Virus record (IMG/VR): IMGVR_UViG_3300017917_003016 | Coordinates: 62,001-126,000 of that record | DNA length: 64,000 nucleotides | From: a virus | Strand: one strand, 5' to 3' | Shown: in pieces, positions 19,501-27,507 of the stretch | Numbering within the stretch: the first letter of the stretch is position 1 | Layout: each line of letters opens with the position of its first letter | The notes under the pieces: generated by a model | The model's database searches: none | What the model was told of the DNA's origin: nothing | What the model saw: only the letters and a program-made list of their open reading frames with translations | Program-made: the position numbers and the translations under genes

Positions 19501-21410
19501 TTGAGGCTAACACACGTATTATTGCTAACAATTATGTGTCAACGTTTGATATCTATGGAAATGTAACATTCCCTGGTAATGTTATTGCTACACGGTTTAT
19601 CGGTGACGGTAGTCTACTAACTGGTATCGCAGGCGGTGGAACTAACTATTCAAACGTAAACGTGGCTGCTTATTTAAATACACAAGGTTACAACTTATAC
19701 AGTAACGTAAACGTGGCTAGTTATCTAGGCACAGGTCAGATTACAGTTGCTAATCTAAAATTGGCACCAAGTGGCAATATCGTATTTGCTGATGGTACAA
19801 CACAGACCACAGCAGGTATTAATAATAATTATGGTAATGTAAACGTAGCAAGTTATCTGGGCGCAATGAACCCAGTTAAACTTGGGTCAGGTGCAGGTGC
19901 AACAAGCCAAGGTACAGATGCGGTGGCCATTGGCCGTGATGCCGGCAAACAACAGGGCACAGAAGCAGTGGCCATTGGTGTTATAGCAGGTCAGACCAAT
20001 CAAGGAAATTGGGGTGTAGCAATTGGCAGTAGTGCAGGTGCAAGTAATCAAGGCGCTCGTGCGGTGGCCATTGGTGTACAGGCTGCTGAAGTTACTCAAG
20101 GCGTGGGCGCAGTGGCCCTTGGTGCATATGCAGGTGACAACAATCAAGGACAATATGCCATTGCTGTTGGTTATCAAGCAGGTCCCCTTAATCAACCACA
20201 AAACAGTATTATATTAAACGCCAGCGGGTCAACATTAAATGTTTCTAATAGTGGTCTATATGTAAATCCAGTACGAAATGATTTGGCCAATGTTGCTAAT
20301 GTAATTTATTACAATGCAGCAACCAATGAACTAACCTATGCGCCAGCAAGCGCCATATATTCAAATGTACAGGTCGCTACATATCTGCCAACTTATAGTG
20401 GAAATATTTCTTCTGGTAATGTTACAACTATTGGTAATGTCACAGCCAGTTACTTGGTTGGTACACAAGTTGGTAATAGTGTTGGTACTACGGCAACCTA
20501 CACTGGTAACATATCGGCTGGTAATGTCTCAGTTACAGGCAACGTTACTGCCGGTTACTTAGTTGGCATTCATGTTGGTAACGCAGTTGGTACAACAGCC
20601 ACATATACCGGTAATGTTAATGCCGCATACTTCATCGGTAATATCGCTAGTAGCCCAAGTGGTAATCTAAACGTTGTTGGCAACTTGATATCTACAGGTT
20701 ATGGCTTCTTCCCAGGAGCATATAACGAAAGTGCTACAACATCTGGTGTGTTTATTGGTAACACTGGTAGTGGGACACCAACTCCACGTATTGGATTCTA
20801 CAATGGTAACGTTACACAGAACTGGCAGGTAGACAACTACTTTGGCCAATTCCGTTGGTTTACTCCTGGCATTACACAGATGACATTAGATCCTACTGGC
20901 AGTTTGTCAGTAACAAACGCTACGGTTACAACATTAACAGCAACCGGAAACGCAAACGTTGCTGGTACTGGTGGCATATCTATACCAAATCGACCAGCGT
21001 TCCGGGTAACTGGACAAGGTAGTTCACAGACTACAGGTGCTAACCTTACATCTAGCAACTGGACTGTTGATTATACCCAAGGAAACTCTGCGGCTTATCT
21101 AAACGGTACTAATGGTACATTTACAGCACCAGTGGCTGGCCTATACCAAACCAGCCTAACAGCCAGAACATCGACTAATACTAATGCTAGTATCATACAA
21201 GCAGTGATATATCAGATAAAAGGTGGAACTCAAACAGTGGCTCTGATGATTGAGTGGGGACCAAATACCTCATTTAATCACGCTAGTGGATCAACTACGG
21301 TTAAATTGGCTGCAGGCGACAAACTGTATGTAACCTGTACAGCCAATGGCGGCGGCTCAGGATTCAGTTTTGACGGTAATGATCATTGGGACGTAGTCTA
21401 TTTGGGATAA
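13581..21410 (+). CDS. Giant chimeric tail fibre/adhesin, 2609 aa
   Basis: The largest gene here. The N terminus (SVAGRTGNVILTVNDI) is of the kind found at the base of many phage fibres. The shaft contains dozens of YSNVNVAAYL-type units and recurrent GNG..LTGI and FPDGTTQTTA modules. Two copies of a segment of roughly 70 aa (around residues 910 and 1710) are nearly identical. Residues about 2097-2210 hold YadA/Hep_Hag-like head repeats (Q-G...AVAIG..AG, about six copies). The final 140 residues look like a C1q/TNF-like trimeric knob (PAFRVTG..., FTAPVAGLYQ). Bacterial-adhesin-like head plus C1q tip suggests host recognition. The repeats could cause assembly error, so exact length needs care. 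Confidence 0.88.
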   Translation: MSDPVNSVAGRTGNVILTVNDIVGFDNANFANTAYVDLQLNAIVGGAPGALQTLANLANALNDGSNIASVIINDITLLQANDAVQSGNIRTLQNQVTALQLGNAAVTGRVTSLETANTVQYAAISSISTTITNMLNGTAQFQDLVTVGNGIYNLGSEIHQWKYGYFTDKIFLGGHQLTVDYYGNLRIDGHLVATGNVNLDLSNYSGNIVPSTNRRYTIGNVNYQWHSLFVSNTVYIGGTSLTISNGNLLVNGNVITGSGGTANTGNIVFNGTSIALDAGKVAAASTVLELSPNAEGWAYLQLPNDISGNIYNTRLHNDAGNVEIGTGDSSHGGPGYTWTFGRDGLTRFPSGLRFPGQYSDIVTANVGIDNKDIDIYTNEWMGGGVEVYLEHDSRVSIQTNNGGYIWGFDKYGNLTLPHNSRITEVPSPVPGNYALSLSGTGAVSPDQQLLIYPTSIDANHLHLTTGNLYNTELFFGNDDLFVKLSNIGDIVVNTNNNQGNTAQWTFGADGTLTTPGTVKTNLISSRAAGQRVTIDPDGTNLSYIRVDGFDDGGERIVISNQFTNSLGMYFYTENGTFRMYQNMLGFPDSTWQTTAFSNAAIDTYLVAETVKNIHGNVTIFGNLFVNGSTTTISTNNYVISDNIVNFANANPADSLDIGFVGHRTPSGQPLQHTGLVRDASANQWKLFSNVTQNPGATVDFTDAVYDDLQVGNITSPTITAINANIAAANAAIAFANTIQSQQIAAANVGMKGYVDSQTFYSNARVATYLQYGNIANISAAGNVTATYFIGNGALLTGIAASSSYSNVQVATYLPTYSGNLSAGGYFGMAGADGTTVVDFQTGAATNQIITLSSNYTFSIKAGAAASNRGSLVLESGQNSRVRINGNGSNVLITAGNGTQSSTWIFANSGVLTFPDGTTQTTAASGGGSNYSNSNVASYLVTYTGNLSAGNANIISNLTVGSYLTTSGTGGNISGVNYYLGNTAIITSNVYVSSGNVTAQYLFGNGSQLTGIPSSYSNVQVATYLATGLSSNIVVGTGAFFVGNVSATTTMQYSSGQGGLLFTKLVGGTGAAIYSLNVTPSAQNYALSTNGASLNLNAPTGGGVYTSINNTLVTSLTAGYLNVAGNVSAANVSAQYLFGDGSNLTNMYSNVNVTNYLPSHTGNVGVNYLLGTTPNVILTAGTFNSTFDTLGNVSMPNVYVTGNVIAGYFIGNGSLLTGLPSSYSNTQTAAYLNTMGYNLYSNVNVAAYMPTYLSSYTGNITAQNITVSGNINLTGNILQINSAVFYGNVGTGFSALYAGAPGYTQLPQVVAQFTTNYNGYAQLNSQNLGVGNQASTDFVATANNGNDSAYFVDLGIAGNGYDPAVGANNNALGTVLSANDAYLYTAGNTAVNVGGNLVIGVQTQNKNIKFFAGGVNANNVVLTIANTGITTSNVTADYLIASGQFLTSLPGYAYSNVNVKAYTESMGFQNYGNVNVAALITTNGLTNYSNVNVAAYAQTQGYTNYSNVNAAAFTSGLTNYSNVNTAAYLNSQGYNLYSNVNVIAYLAGNITVGNVTATYFTGNGAFLTGLPAGYSNVQTAAYLNATGYNLYSNVNVAAYLSTATINTTGNITAAYISGNISVTGNVTGTSPNVTIQAGSYSSVFDNQGNVTVPRLFANGNIQSTGYVFGNGAFLTGVVTGSSYSNVQVATYLPTYSGNIANVRLGVSGVLTFPDGTTQITAATGGGSSYSNVNVAAYISTYTGNLSAGNANIISNLTVGSYISTSGTGGNISGVNFYLGNLAILTGNITASSFIGSGIYLSALPGYAYSNVNVIAYLNATGYNLYSNVNVAAYLTTYGGAIQSSNVQTTTANIQALTASTNNATGALRVMGGAGIRGNLNVGSLDIPGALHTIVGNVSVTGAGTEYFNIGGNVMAIQGSFGSINATGAINTTGNVLAASIVGTLATASQTGITAVGTLATLTVSGNATVGNLVGVEANTRIIANNYVSTFDIYGNVTFPGNVIATRFIGDGSLLTGIAGGGTNYSNVNVAAYLNTQGYNLYSNVNVASYLGTGQITVANLKLAPSGNIVFADGTTQTTAGINNNYGNVNVASYLGAMNPVKLGSGAGATSQGTDAVAIGRDAGKQQGTEAVAIGVIAGQTNQGNWGVAIGSSAGASNQGARAVAIGVQAAEVTQGVGAVALGAYAGDNNQGQYAIAVGYQAGPLNQPQNSIILNASGSTLNVSNSGLYVNPVRNDLANVANVIYYNAATNELTYAPASAIYSNVQVATYLPTYSGNISSGNVTTIGNVTASYLVGTQVGNSVGTTATYTGNISAGNVSVTGNVTAGYLVGIHVGNAVGTTATYTGNVNAAYFIGNIASSPSGNLNVVGNLISTGYGFFPGAYNESATTSGVFIGNTGSGTPTPRIGFYNGNVTQNWQVDNYFGQFRWFTPGITQMTLDPTGSLSVTNATVTTLTATGNANVAGTGGISIPNRPAFRVTGQGSSQTTGANLTSSNWTVDYTQGNSAAYLNGTNGTFTAPVAGLYQTSLTARTSTNTNASIIQAVIYQIKGGTQTVALMIEWGPNTSFNHASGSTTVKLAAGDKLYVTCTANGGGSGFSFDGNDHWDVVYLG

Positions 21411-21419
21411 GGATAATCA

Positions 21420-22166
21420 ATGGCAATAATAGGATCAGGAATAACAATAGGATCAGGCATAACATTTAGCCCGCCCTATTCCATCACTTCAGCACAACTG
21501 ATCTATGATTTAGATGCGGCTAACTTTGTTTCAACCCCAGTAACTGGCAATCTTGACGCCACTGGTACTTATTCACTGACAGTGACCAATGCAGGGAGTA
21601 TTAGTTGGAAAAGTGCCAACGGTGGCTACTTTGAAAAGAACAATGCCACAGGTACAGACCATATCACTGGTGGACCTAACTACGCTACCAGCCAAAGTTA
21701 TACAGTATTCCTAGCATATCAAGTTGACAGTAGAAGCGGTGGCAGACTATTAAACACATCTAGTGAAGCGGTCAGCGACTGGCTAGCAGGCAGTTATTTT
21801 ACTGGTAGTTATTACAAGAATGTATTCTTTCCGGCTACCACTGTTAACTTGAGTAGTGATGTTTACACTACCAATAGTGGTTGGAACTTCCTTTGGGCAC
21901 TGTACAACACCACCACAGGTTGGGGTAACTTGTATATCGCGTCCAGCACAGTCAACAATGTCACAGGCCCAAGTGCAGTATACAAATCAGTACTTGTTGG
22001 ATCAGGCAGTGGCCACGGATTTAATCAATTGAGAATGTTCAGTCGTGCAGCAGGCAGTGAAGTTCAAACAGGCAATATTGGTTTTGTCAAAGTATGGAAT
22101 GGTATACTGTCCACAGCAGACATACAATATCTGTGGGGACAATATCACACGAGATTTGGAATATAA
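21420..22166 (+). CDS. LamG-like lectin-fold virion protein, 248 aa
   Basis: After a short Gly-Ile-rich leader (SGITIGSGITF), the protein has a concanavalin/laminin-G-type pattern: LIYDLDAANF at the start, a central SYTVFLAYQ strand and the C-terminal IGFVKVWNGILSTADIQYLW signature. These domains bind sugars. It follows the giant fibre after 9 nt, with AAGGAT as ribosome binding site, and heads a run of candidate tip proteins that share the short N-terminal ISG/IIG leader. Probably a fibre-tip or accessory adhesin. Confidence 0.75.
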   Translation: MAIIGSGITIGSGITFSPPYSITSAQLIYDLDAANFVSTPVTGNLDATGTYSLTVTNAGSISWKSANGGYFEKNNATGTDHITGGPNYATSQSYTVFLAYQVDSRSGGRLLNTSSEAVSDWLAGSYFTGSYYKNVFFPATTVNLSSDVYTTNSGWNFLWALYNTTTGWGNLYIASSTVNNVTGPSAVYKSVLVGSGSGHGFNQLRMFSRAAGSEVQTGNIGFVKVWNGILSTADIQYLWGQYHTRFGI

Positions 22167-22168
22167 GC

Positions 22169-22864
22169 ATGCTGATCTCAGGTGTAACACTCACAGGCAC
22201 TTATATCACAGACGTTCCACCTATAGTTACCAGTGGATTAACTTTGAATATAGATGCAGGAAATTCTACTAGTTATCCAGGTAGTGGCACAACTTGGTTT
22301 GATCTTGCTGGCACCGCTGACAACATAACTTTAGTTGGCAGTCCTGCCTATACTGCAGGTACTCCTGCGTATTTTACATTCAATGGAGCAACTCAATACG
22401 GCACCGGCTCTGCGGCCAATTTGCTGGATACTACAGCATATACAAAATCTGTTTGGTTTCAGGCCAGCAGTTACGTCGACAATAATTTAGTCAGCAGCGA
22501 CACCGGTGGGCACTTTATGTACATGTCGGGCTCTAGCAAACTATACTGCGGCCATGCCAATTGGCCAGTGTACTCTGCCTATCCATCTACAGCAACAATT
22601 AATCTGAACACATGGTATAATGCTGCTTTGACATTTAGTACTACTAACGGTATGGTTCTGTACATCAATGGCAGTCAAGACAGCACCTACATAGCCAATA
22701 AAACTGCTCGCTCGGGTGACGGGTCAACAAACATTGCCTGCTTTGGTGCTGGCGGAAATTTATTAAATGGTCGCCTGTCACAGGTTCTGTTGTATAACAG
22801 AGAATTAACAGCCGCCGAAGTTCTGCAGAATTATCGTGCTCTAGCGTGGAGATACGGTCAATGA
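22169..22864 (+). CDS. LamG-like lectin-fold virion protein, 231 aa
   Basis: Second laminin-G/concanavalin-like protein. LNIDAGNSTSYPGSGTTWFDL near the N terminus and LSQVLLYNRELTAAEVLQNY near the C terminus are classic for this fold. The ATG at 22169 directly follows the previous stop; the longer frame upstream would overlap that gene. It begins MLISGVTLTG, like the other tip proteins. The stop overlaps the next ATG (ATGA). Likely glycan-binding, paralogous in fold to the gene before it. Confidence 0.78.
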   Translation: MLISGVTLTGTYITDVPPIVTSGLTLNIDAGNSTSYPGSGTTWFDLAGTADNITLVGSPAYTAGTPAYFTFNGATQYGTGSAANLLDTTAYTKSVWFQASSYVDNNLVSSDTGGHFMYMSGSSKLYCGHANWPVYSAYPSTATINLNTWYNAALTFSTTNGMVLYINGSQDSTYIANKTARSGDGSTNIACFGAGGNLLNGRLSQVLLYNRELTAAEVLQNYRALAWRYGQ

Positions 22865-23907
22865 TAATCCAAGGTGCGACCATCAGCGGTACTAGTATCT
22901 ATGATAAATCGACAGGTTTATATGGATTTACTAGTTTTACATTTACCAATGCCAATGCCGTAAATCGCACAGGGCCAACACTGCCGGGCCTGCTGGCCAG
23001 TTACGATACTGGTACTAACAGTTGGCTTAACAACACTAACTATTTTAATGTGACCACACAGGGTATTCAAACTTGGACGGTGCCTAGAACGGGCACATAC
23101 CAAATTGAAGTAGTGGGTGCTGCGGGCGGTGAACCATTTAGTACTAATGTCAACACTGGCTTTGGCGCCAAAATGGTCGGCAATGTATCATTAACACAAG
23201 GAGACAAAATCAATATCGTAGTTGGTCAACGAGGCTACCCAATGTCTCCAAACGTTGCCGCTGGCGCGTATAATGCAGGTGGGGGAGGTGGTAGTTTTGT
23301 ATTCCGCAACATAACCGACCTAGTACCATTAATGGCCGCAGGTGGAGGCGGTGGCGGAACTCTAAGCGCGGGTACAAATCCCCGTGCTAATGCGGCTGTT
23401 TTCGCCAATGGTATACCCGGAACAGGCTACTCAGATTCGGCTGCTGCCGCTTTTTCTGGACTGGTCACAGGTGCTAACATAGGTCAAGGTGGTATAAACA
23501 TATCAACAACAACATACAAAGTTGGAGCCGGGGGTGGTTGGACCACCAACGGTCAGGGAGGTCACGCATTGTGTACCTATCCAGTATCGGGAGGCAATGG
23601 CGGCTCCAATGCCAACCCATTCCTAGGTGGTTATGGTAATAACACACAATCTGGCTCATTGGTTAATAACCAAGGTGGGGGTTTTGGTGGTGGTGGCGGC
23701 GGCACAGGGCGTTGCGGACAAAGTGGATCGGGTGGTGGTGGTGGCTACACCGGCGGTAGCATGGGTACGGATACCAATACCACTCCAGCCACTCAGAGGG
23801 CGCAAGGCGGTGGTAGTTATATAGATACAGTGAATGTTACCACAGTCAGTACCAGCATCTATCCATTTTTAGCCAATGGCTATGTTACGGTTACTCTAAT
23901 ATCATGA
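22861..23907 (+). CDS. Glycine-rich tip adhesin, ALK/LTK glycine-rich-like, 348 aa
   Basis: Leader MIIQGATISGTS, then a beta domain with TQGIQTWTVPRTGTYQIEVVG and NVSLTQGDKINIVVGQRG. Long GGGGG-containing stretches follow (from about residue 140 on). This is the layout of the ALK/LTK glycine-rich domain, and glycine sandwiches also occur in T4-like gp38 adhesins. The start at 22861 is preferred to a GTG 15 bases earlier because of the ATGA overlap. A role as a receptor-binding tip is inferred from the family and neighbours. Confidence 0.78.
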   Translation: MIIQGATISGTSIYDKSTGLYGFTSFTFTNANAVNRTGPTLPGLLASYDTGTNSWLNNTNYFNVTTQGIQTWTVPRTGTYQIEVVGAAGGEPFSTNVNTGFGAKMVGNVSLTQGDKINIVVGQRGYPMSPNVAAGAYNAGGGGGSFVFRNITDLVPLMAAGGGGGGTLSAGTNPRANAAVFANGIPGTGYSDSAAAAFSGLVTGANIGQGGINISTTTYKVGAGGGWTTNGQGGHALCTYPVSGGNGGSNANPFLGGYGNNTQSGSLVNNQGGGFGGGGGGTGRCGQSGSGGGGGYTGGSMGTDTNTTPATQRAQGGGSYIDTVNVTTVSTSIYPFLANGYVTVTLIS

Positions 23908-24074
23908 TAATAGACGCTAAAGAACGATACAAAATTTGCCAAGAGTGCGAATATTTTGATAACACCACCAAAATATGCAAAGAATGCTGGTGTTTTATGC
24001 CTGCTAAAACCAAATTGCCTATGGCAACATGTCCCAAAGACAAATGGGAACCTGTTAATATTGTGAGATCATAA
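23904..24074 (+). CDS. Cys-rich zinc-ribbon miniprotein, 56 aa
   Basis: An ATG overlapping the previous stop (ATGA) opens a 56-codon frame whose TAA overlaps the next ATG (TAATG). Cysteines at 12, 15, 25, 28, 30 and 43 form CQEC, CKECWC and TC arrangements typical of a small zinc ribbon. Coupling at both ends makes it part of the adhesin cluster. It may be a folding or assembly factor; no function can be read directly. Confidence 0.8.
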   Translation: MIIDAKERYKICQECEYFDNTTKICKECWCFMPAKTKLPMATCPKDKWEPVNIVRS

Positions 24075-25087
24075 TGCAGATCATTGGCGGACGAATCAAC
24101 GGTGGTAGGATACAAGATCTCAGCGATCTATACGCATTCTCTACCTTCTTATTCACCAATGGTAATGCGCAAGGACGTACTGGTCCTACACTGGCGGGAT
24201 TACTAACTACCTATAGTAATGCAGGTAACTCTTGGATTACCAGCACTGCCTATCTAGATGTGCAAACACAAGGCATACAGCTATGGACAGTGCCACACAC
24301 TGGTACCTATCAAATCACTGCCGCTGGTGCTGGTGGTGGATATAATTTAAAACATAACCTCATGGGCGGTAACGGTGCTATCGTCACTAACCAAGTTAGC
24401 CTAAATCGTGGACAACAGTTGGCTATCGTAGTAGGACAGCGTGGCGGTAATTGTAATGTCGCTACTGCTTATTCAGGTGGTGCTGGTGGTGGTGGCTCGT
24501 TCGTCTATGACAATTCTACTATTACCTATTATACCGTAGCAGGTGGCGGTGGAGGCGCGGCATCAGCCACAGCGGCATTACTTACCACACAGGCCAATGC
24601 TCACGCTAACGCTTTTTCCGTCAACGGTGGAACTATCACTGGTTCTACTACATTCCGCGCCAATGGTGGTCAAGGTGGTCAAGGTGGTAACGTTGAGATG
24701 GCTACCAAATTGATCACAGGTGCTGCAGGTGCAGGTATACTAACCAGCGGGCAAGATGGACAAACCTATACTGGAACACAGCAATGGGGCGGAACCCGTG
24801 CTAATAATTGGGTAGGTGGTAATACCTATACGACTTTTGGTGCGCCTGGTGGCTTTGGCGGTGGTGGTGCCGCCTGTAACTCAGACAGCACTTATTATAA
24901 CAATTCTACTTATATTTGGCCAGGCGGTGGAGGTGGATATTCAGGTGGCGCCGCTGGATTCAACACTCGCGCAGGTGATGGTCAGTATGCAGGCGGCGGC
25001 GGCAGTTATACCACAGGCACTTTCATCAGTGGCGTCACTGGTGGCAATTTTGGCAATGGTTACGTGCAGATAACCAAGATAAACTAA
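24074..25087 (+). CDS. Second glycine-rich tip adhesin, 337 aa
   Basis: Paralogue of the 348-aa glycine-rich protein: IIGGRINGGRIQ leader, QTQGIQLWTVPHTGTYQITAAG, VSLNRGQQLAIVVGQRGG, then GGAGGGGSF and GGGGGYSGGAAG runs. The two share domain order but differ through most surface positions, as expected for diversified receptor-binding tips. Coupled by one base to the Cys-rich miniprotein. Confidence 0.78.
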   Translation: MQIIGGRINGGRIQDLSDLYAFSTFLFTNGNAQGRTGPTLAGLLTTYSNAGNSWITSTAYLDVQTQGIQLWTVPHTGTYQITAAGAGGGYNLKHNLMGGNGAIVTNQVSLNRGQQLAIVVGQRGGNCNVATAYSGGAGGGGSFVYDNSTITYYTVAGGGGGAASATAALLTTQANAHANAFSVNGGTITGSTTFRANGGQGGQGGNVEMATKLITGAAGAGILTSGQDGQTYTGTQQWGGTRANNWVGGNTYTTFGAPGGFGGGGAACNSDSTYYNNSTYIWPGGGGGYSGGAAGFNTRAGDGQYAGGGGSYTTGTFISGVTGGNFGNGYVQITKIN

Positions 25088-25088
25088 T

Positions 25089-25337
25089 ATGAGAGCAGAC
25101 ATTTTTCTAAATCCTAACCCAGGTGACACTTACGATTATGATGGCAGCACTTTTGTCTATGATGGTGAACATTGGGTAGATGATGCGGACGGTGATACAT
25201 TTTGGGTTAGCGAAGCTACTCCGCCGCCTTGCGACATAACTTGGTCAGCGGTGTATTATTGGTATAAACCCAGCGAAAACGCTATAACCAAATACAATCC
25301 TGAAACCAACATTTGGGATTTAGTCATAAACTATTGA
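25089..25337 (+). CDS. Small acidic aromatic protein, 82 aa
   Basis: Rich in Asp, Tyr and Trp (TYDYDGSTFVYDGEHWV..., ITWSAVYYWYKP). The repeated YDG/W pattern looks like a small carbohydrate-binding or fibre-associated fold. It follows the second glycine-rich adhesin after one base and ends the adhesion module. It could be a minor tip protein or an assembly chaperone; not recognised. Confidence 0.7.
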   Translation: MRADIFLNPNPGDTYDYDGSTFVYDGEHWVDDADGDTFWVSEATPPPCDITWSAVYYWYKPSENAITKYNPETNIWDLVINY

Positions 25338-25362
25338 TCTATCCAAAAAATCAGTGCATAAT
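25334..25362 (+). promoter_or_regulatory. sigma70-like promoter, leaderless layout
   Basis: TTGATC (25334-25339), 17-nt spacer, CATAAT (25357-25362), then seven bases to the primase ATG at 25370. Predicted start is at the start codon; no ribosome binding site is present. Confidence 0.6.
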
Positions 25363-25369
25363 GTAGTAT

Positions 25370-26395
25370 ATGCTGAATATCATAAGCGACTTCATACGAT
25401 CAATCTTACCAGTTAAGAAAAAGACTACTCCAAGCGGTTGGACTAGTTTCAACGCACCCTGCTGTGTACACAATGGTGAAACTGCTGATACACGTGGACG
25501 CGGCGGACTAACTGCTAACACAGACGGTAGCGTCAGTTATCACTGCTTTAACTGCGGCTTCAAAGCCAGTTATCAACCCGGGCGACACCTAACCTTTAAG
25601 TTCCGCAAACTTCTTCGTTGGTTGGGTGCCGATGACACAGACGTCAAACGCCTGGTAATTGAGGCCATCAGAATCAAAGATCTGGTAGCACCCGAAACAG
25701 TCAAGGGAGAAATTGATGAGCCTGTGGTCTTTACTGCCAAATCCCTGCCAACAGGTTCAGTTAGTTTTGGAGAAATACGAACATTTCTTTCCCTAGCAGG
25801 CGAAAAATATGATGCTGATCAAAATGTTTTAAACAAACTCAACTACGTTGCACGTAGGCTAATAGACACACAAAAGTATGAATTTTACATTACAGACGCA
25901 GTAGAACACAGTCTACATCAGCGGGTGATCATACCATTTACCTGGCAGAACAAAGTCATAGGGTGGACTGCACGTGCTGTCACAGACGGAGTTAAACCCA
26001 AATACTACACCGATTGCGATCCTGGATATGTGTTTAACATTGACAGACAAGCAGCAGATTGGAAGTTTGTTATAGTATGTGAAGGACCGTTTGATGCTAT
26101 GAGTATCGATGGTGTAGCAGTTTTGGGCAGCGAATGCTCAGAACAACAAGCAGAAATAATTGAAAGTCTTGGACGAGAAGTAATTGTAGTGCCTGATAAA
26201 GATCGTGCTGGAGGAAAACTCATTAAAAATGCTATTGACTATGGGTGGAGTGTGAGTTTTCCTGTTTGGCAAGAAATTTGTAAAGACATTAACGAAGCCG
26301 TGATTAGGTACGGTAAGTTATTTGTAATGAAAAGTATATTGTCTGCTAAAGAGTCTAATAAATTAAAAATAGAATTAATGAGAAAAAAACTATGA
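25370..26395 (+). CDS. 61: DNA primase, gp61-type, 341 aa
   Basis: Synthesises RNA primers with the gp41 helicase. The N-terminal zinc-binding domain has Cys31/Cys32, His34, Cys59 and Cys62 (CCVH...YHCFNC). The TOPRIM domain has FVIVCEGPFDAMSI with the metal-binding Glu, then VVPDKDRAG with the DxD-like acidic motif. Length equals T4 gp61 (342 aa). The helicase gene follows after one accessory gene. Expression is probably from the promoter that places the mRNA start at the ATG. Confidence 0.92.
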   Translation: MLNIISDFIRSILPVKKKTTPSGWTSFNAPCCVHNGETADTRGRGGLTANTDGSVSYHCFNCGFKASYQPGRHLTFKFRKLLRWLGADDTDVKRLVIEAIRIKDLVAPETVKGEIDEPVVFTAKSLPTGSVSFGEIRTFLSLAGEKYDADQNVLNKLNYVARRLIDTQKYEFYITDAVEHSLHQRVIIPFTWQNKVIGWTARAVTDGVKPKYYTDCDPGYVFNIDRQAADWKFVIVCEGPFDAMSIDGVAVLGSECSEQQAEIIESLGREVIVVPDKDRAGGKLIKNAIDYGWSVSFPVWQEICKDINEAVIRYGKLFVMKSILSAKESNKLKIELMRKKL

Positions 26396-27507
26396 AGTTA
26401 GACAAAATAGATATAGAAGATTTAATTACTGATCACAAAATTATTTCAAGGATAACAGTTGAAATATTGCAAATAATCAGTAACGCGCCTGCAGATGACA
26501 ATAAAGAAAAATACATACATAATTATTTAGATAAAACTATTTTTAAAAAAGATCTACTGGACAGTTTTCAAAGACCTGTGATTGTGATATACGATGAAGT
26601 CTTAACCGTTGAAATTCTATTGGCTATACATTTGTGGTTTATCAAACAATCTTGTAATATAGATAATATTTTTTTAGTAACTACGCACACGTTGGGTGCT
26701 AGCGAGTGGTATAAAAAATATCTAAATTTATTTGGTCTTAGAGGTTTTAGGTTAGTTGAAGCACCTTTAATGTCTCGTAGGTATGTCGATCGATTTATTG
26801 ACATTCCTAAAAAAGATATTTTTTCTAACAAAAAAATAAAACATTATTTTAGTTATTATGGAGGAAGTTATCCATCTCTAGAGAAAGACTTTTTAGTAAC
26901 AGTCATGTTACAATTACCCAACGGATGTGTAGAGTATATGTCAGGCTTCTCAAACGATGAAGAAAAACTAGATAATTATTTAGAAGAATTAACTGGATTT
27001 TGTGACAGAAAAACCGTTGACAATCTAATGAATATTAGGCGGTCGTTTGTCTTTACTAAAAACAAAACACAAACGTTAAATGAAACTTTTAATCTTTTAG
27101 GACATCAGTACCAAATTGATCAACAATGTGCCTTTCAAATTATAAGAGAAACCAATAATTCAACTCCGTTTTCCTGTATTACTGAAAAAACTCTCAGAAG
27201 TTTTATTCATGGGCAATTGCCTATTCCTTTGAGCGGTAAAAATTCAGTTAACAATATTAAAAAATTAGGATTCTTATTGGACAGTAATATTATTGACTAT
27301 AATTATCAATACTTAGATACTTTTTATGAAAGAATACAGGCAGTTGTTACTGAAGTTTGTAGAATACAAAAGAATTTTTCTCTTGAAGATTTGACCAACT
27401 ATATTAATGACAATCTAGATTTAATAGAGTATAATTATAAGTATGTTGCATCGGGTATGTTGTTTGACACTATCAAAACAAATTTTTTAAAACAAATTAA
27501 TGACTAA
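26392..27507 (+). CDS. AT-rich accessory protein, glycosyltransferase-like tail, 371 aa
   Basis: Lies between primase and helicase, overlapping both by four and eight bases, and is clearly more AT-rich than either. The C-terminal part has ITEKTLRSFIHGQLPIPLSG followed by LGFLLDSNIIDYNYQYL. This matches a motif seen again in the minus-strand gene at 35366-36388 (FSEKVF...YLGP...VGFKTFSHIIDESYD). That SEK...P...GF.TF...DESYD signature resembles the C-terminal part of some exostosin- or fucosyltransferase-like proteins from viruses. The enzyme class is a suggestion, not an assignment. Confidence 0.75.
   Translation: MKLDKIDIEDLITDHKIISRITVEILQIISNAPADDNKEKYIHNYLDKTIFKKDLLDSFQRPVIVIYDEVLTVEILLAIHLWFIKQSCNIDNIFLVTTHTLGASEWYKKYLNLFGLRGFRLVEAPLMSRRYVDRFIDIPKKDIFSNKKIKHYFSYYGGSYPSLEKDFLVTVMLQLPNGCVEYMSGFSNDEEKLDNYLEELTGFCDRKTVDNLMNIRRSFVFTKNKTQTLNETFNLLGHQYQIDQQCAFQIIRETNNSTPFSCITEKTLRSFIHGQLPIPLSGKNSVNNIKKLGFLLDSNIIDYNYQYLDTFYERIQAVVTEVCRIQKNFSLEDLTNYINDNLDLIEYNYKYVASGMLFDTIKTNFLKQIND

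Noticed and set aside
19887-20201. Minus-strand 104-codon frame rich in Cys and Thr
   Set aside because: It is the antisense shadow of the YadA-like repeats in the giant fibre gene.
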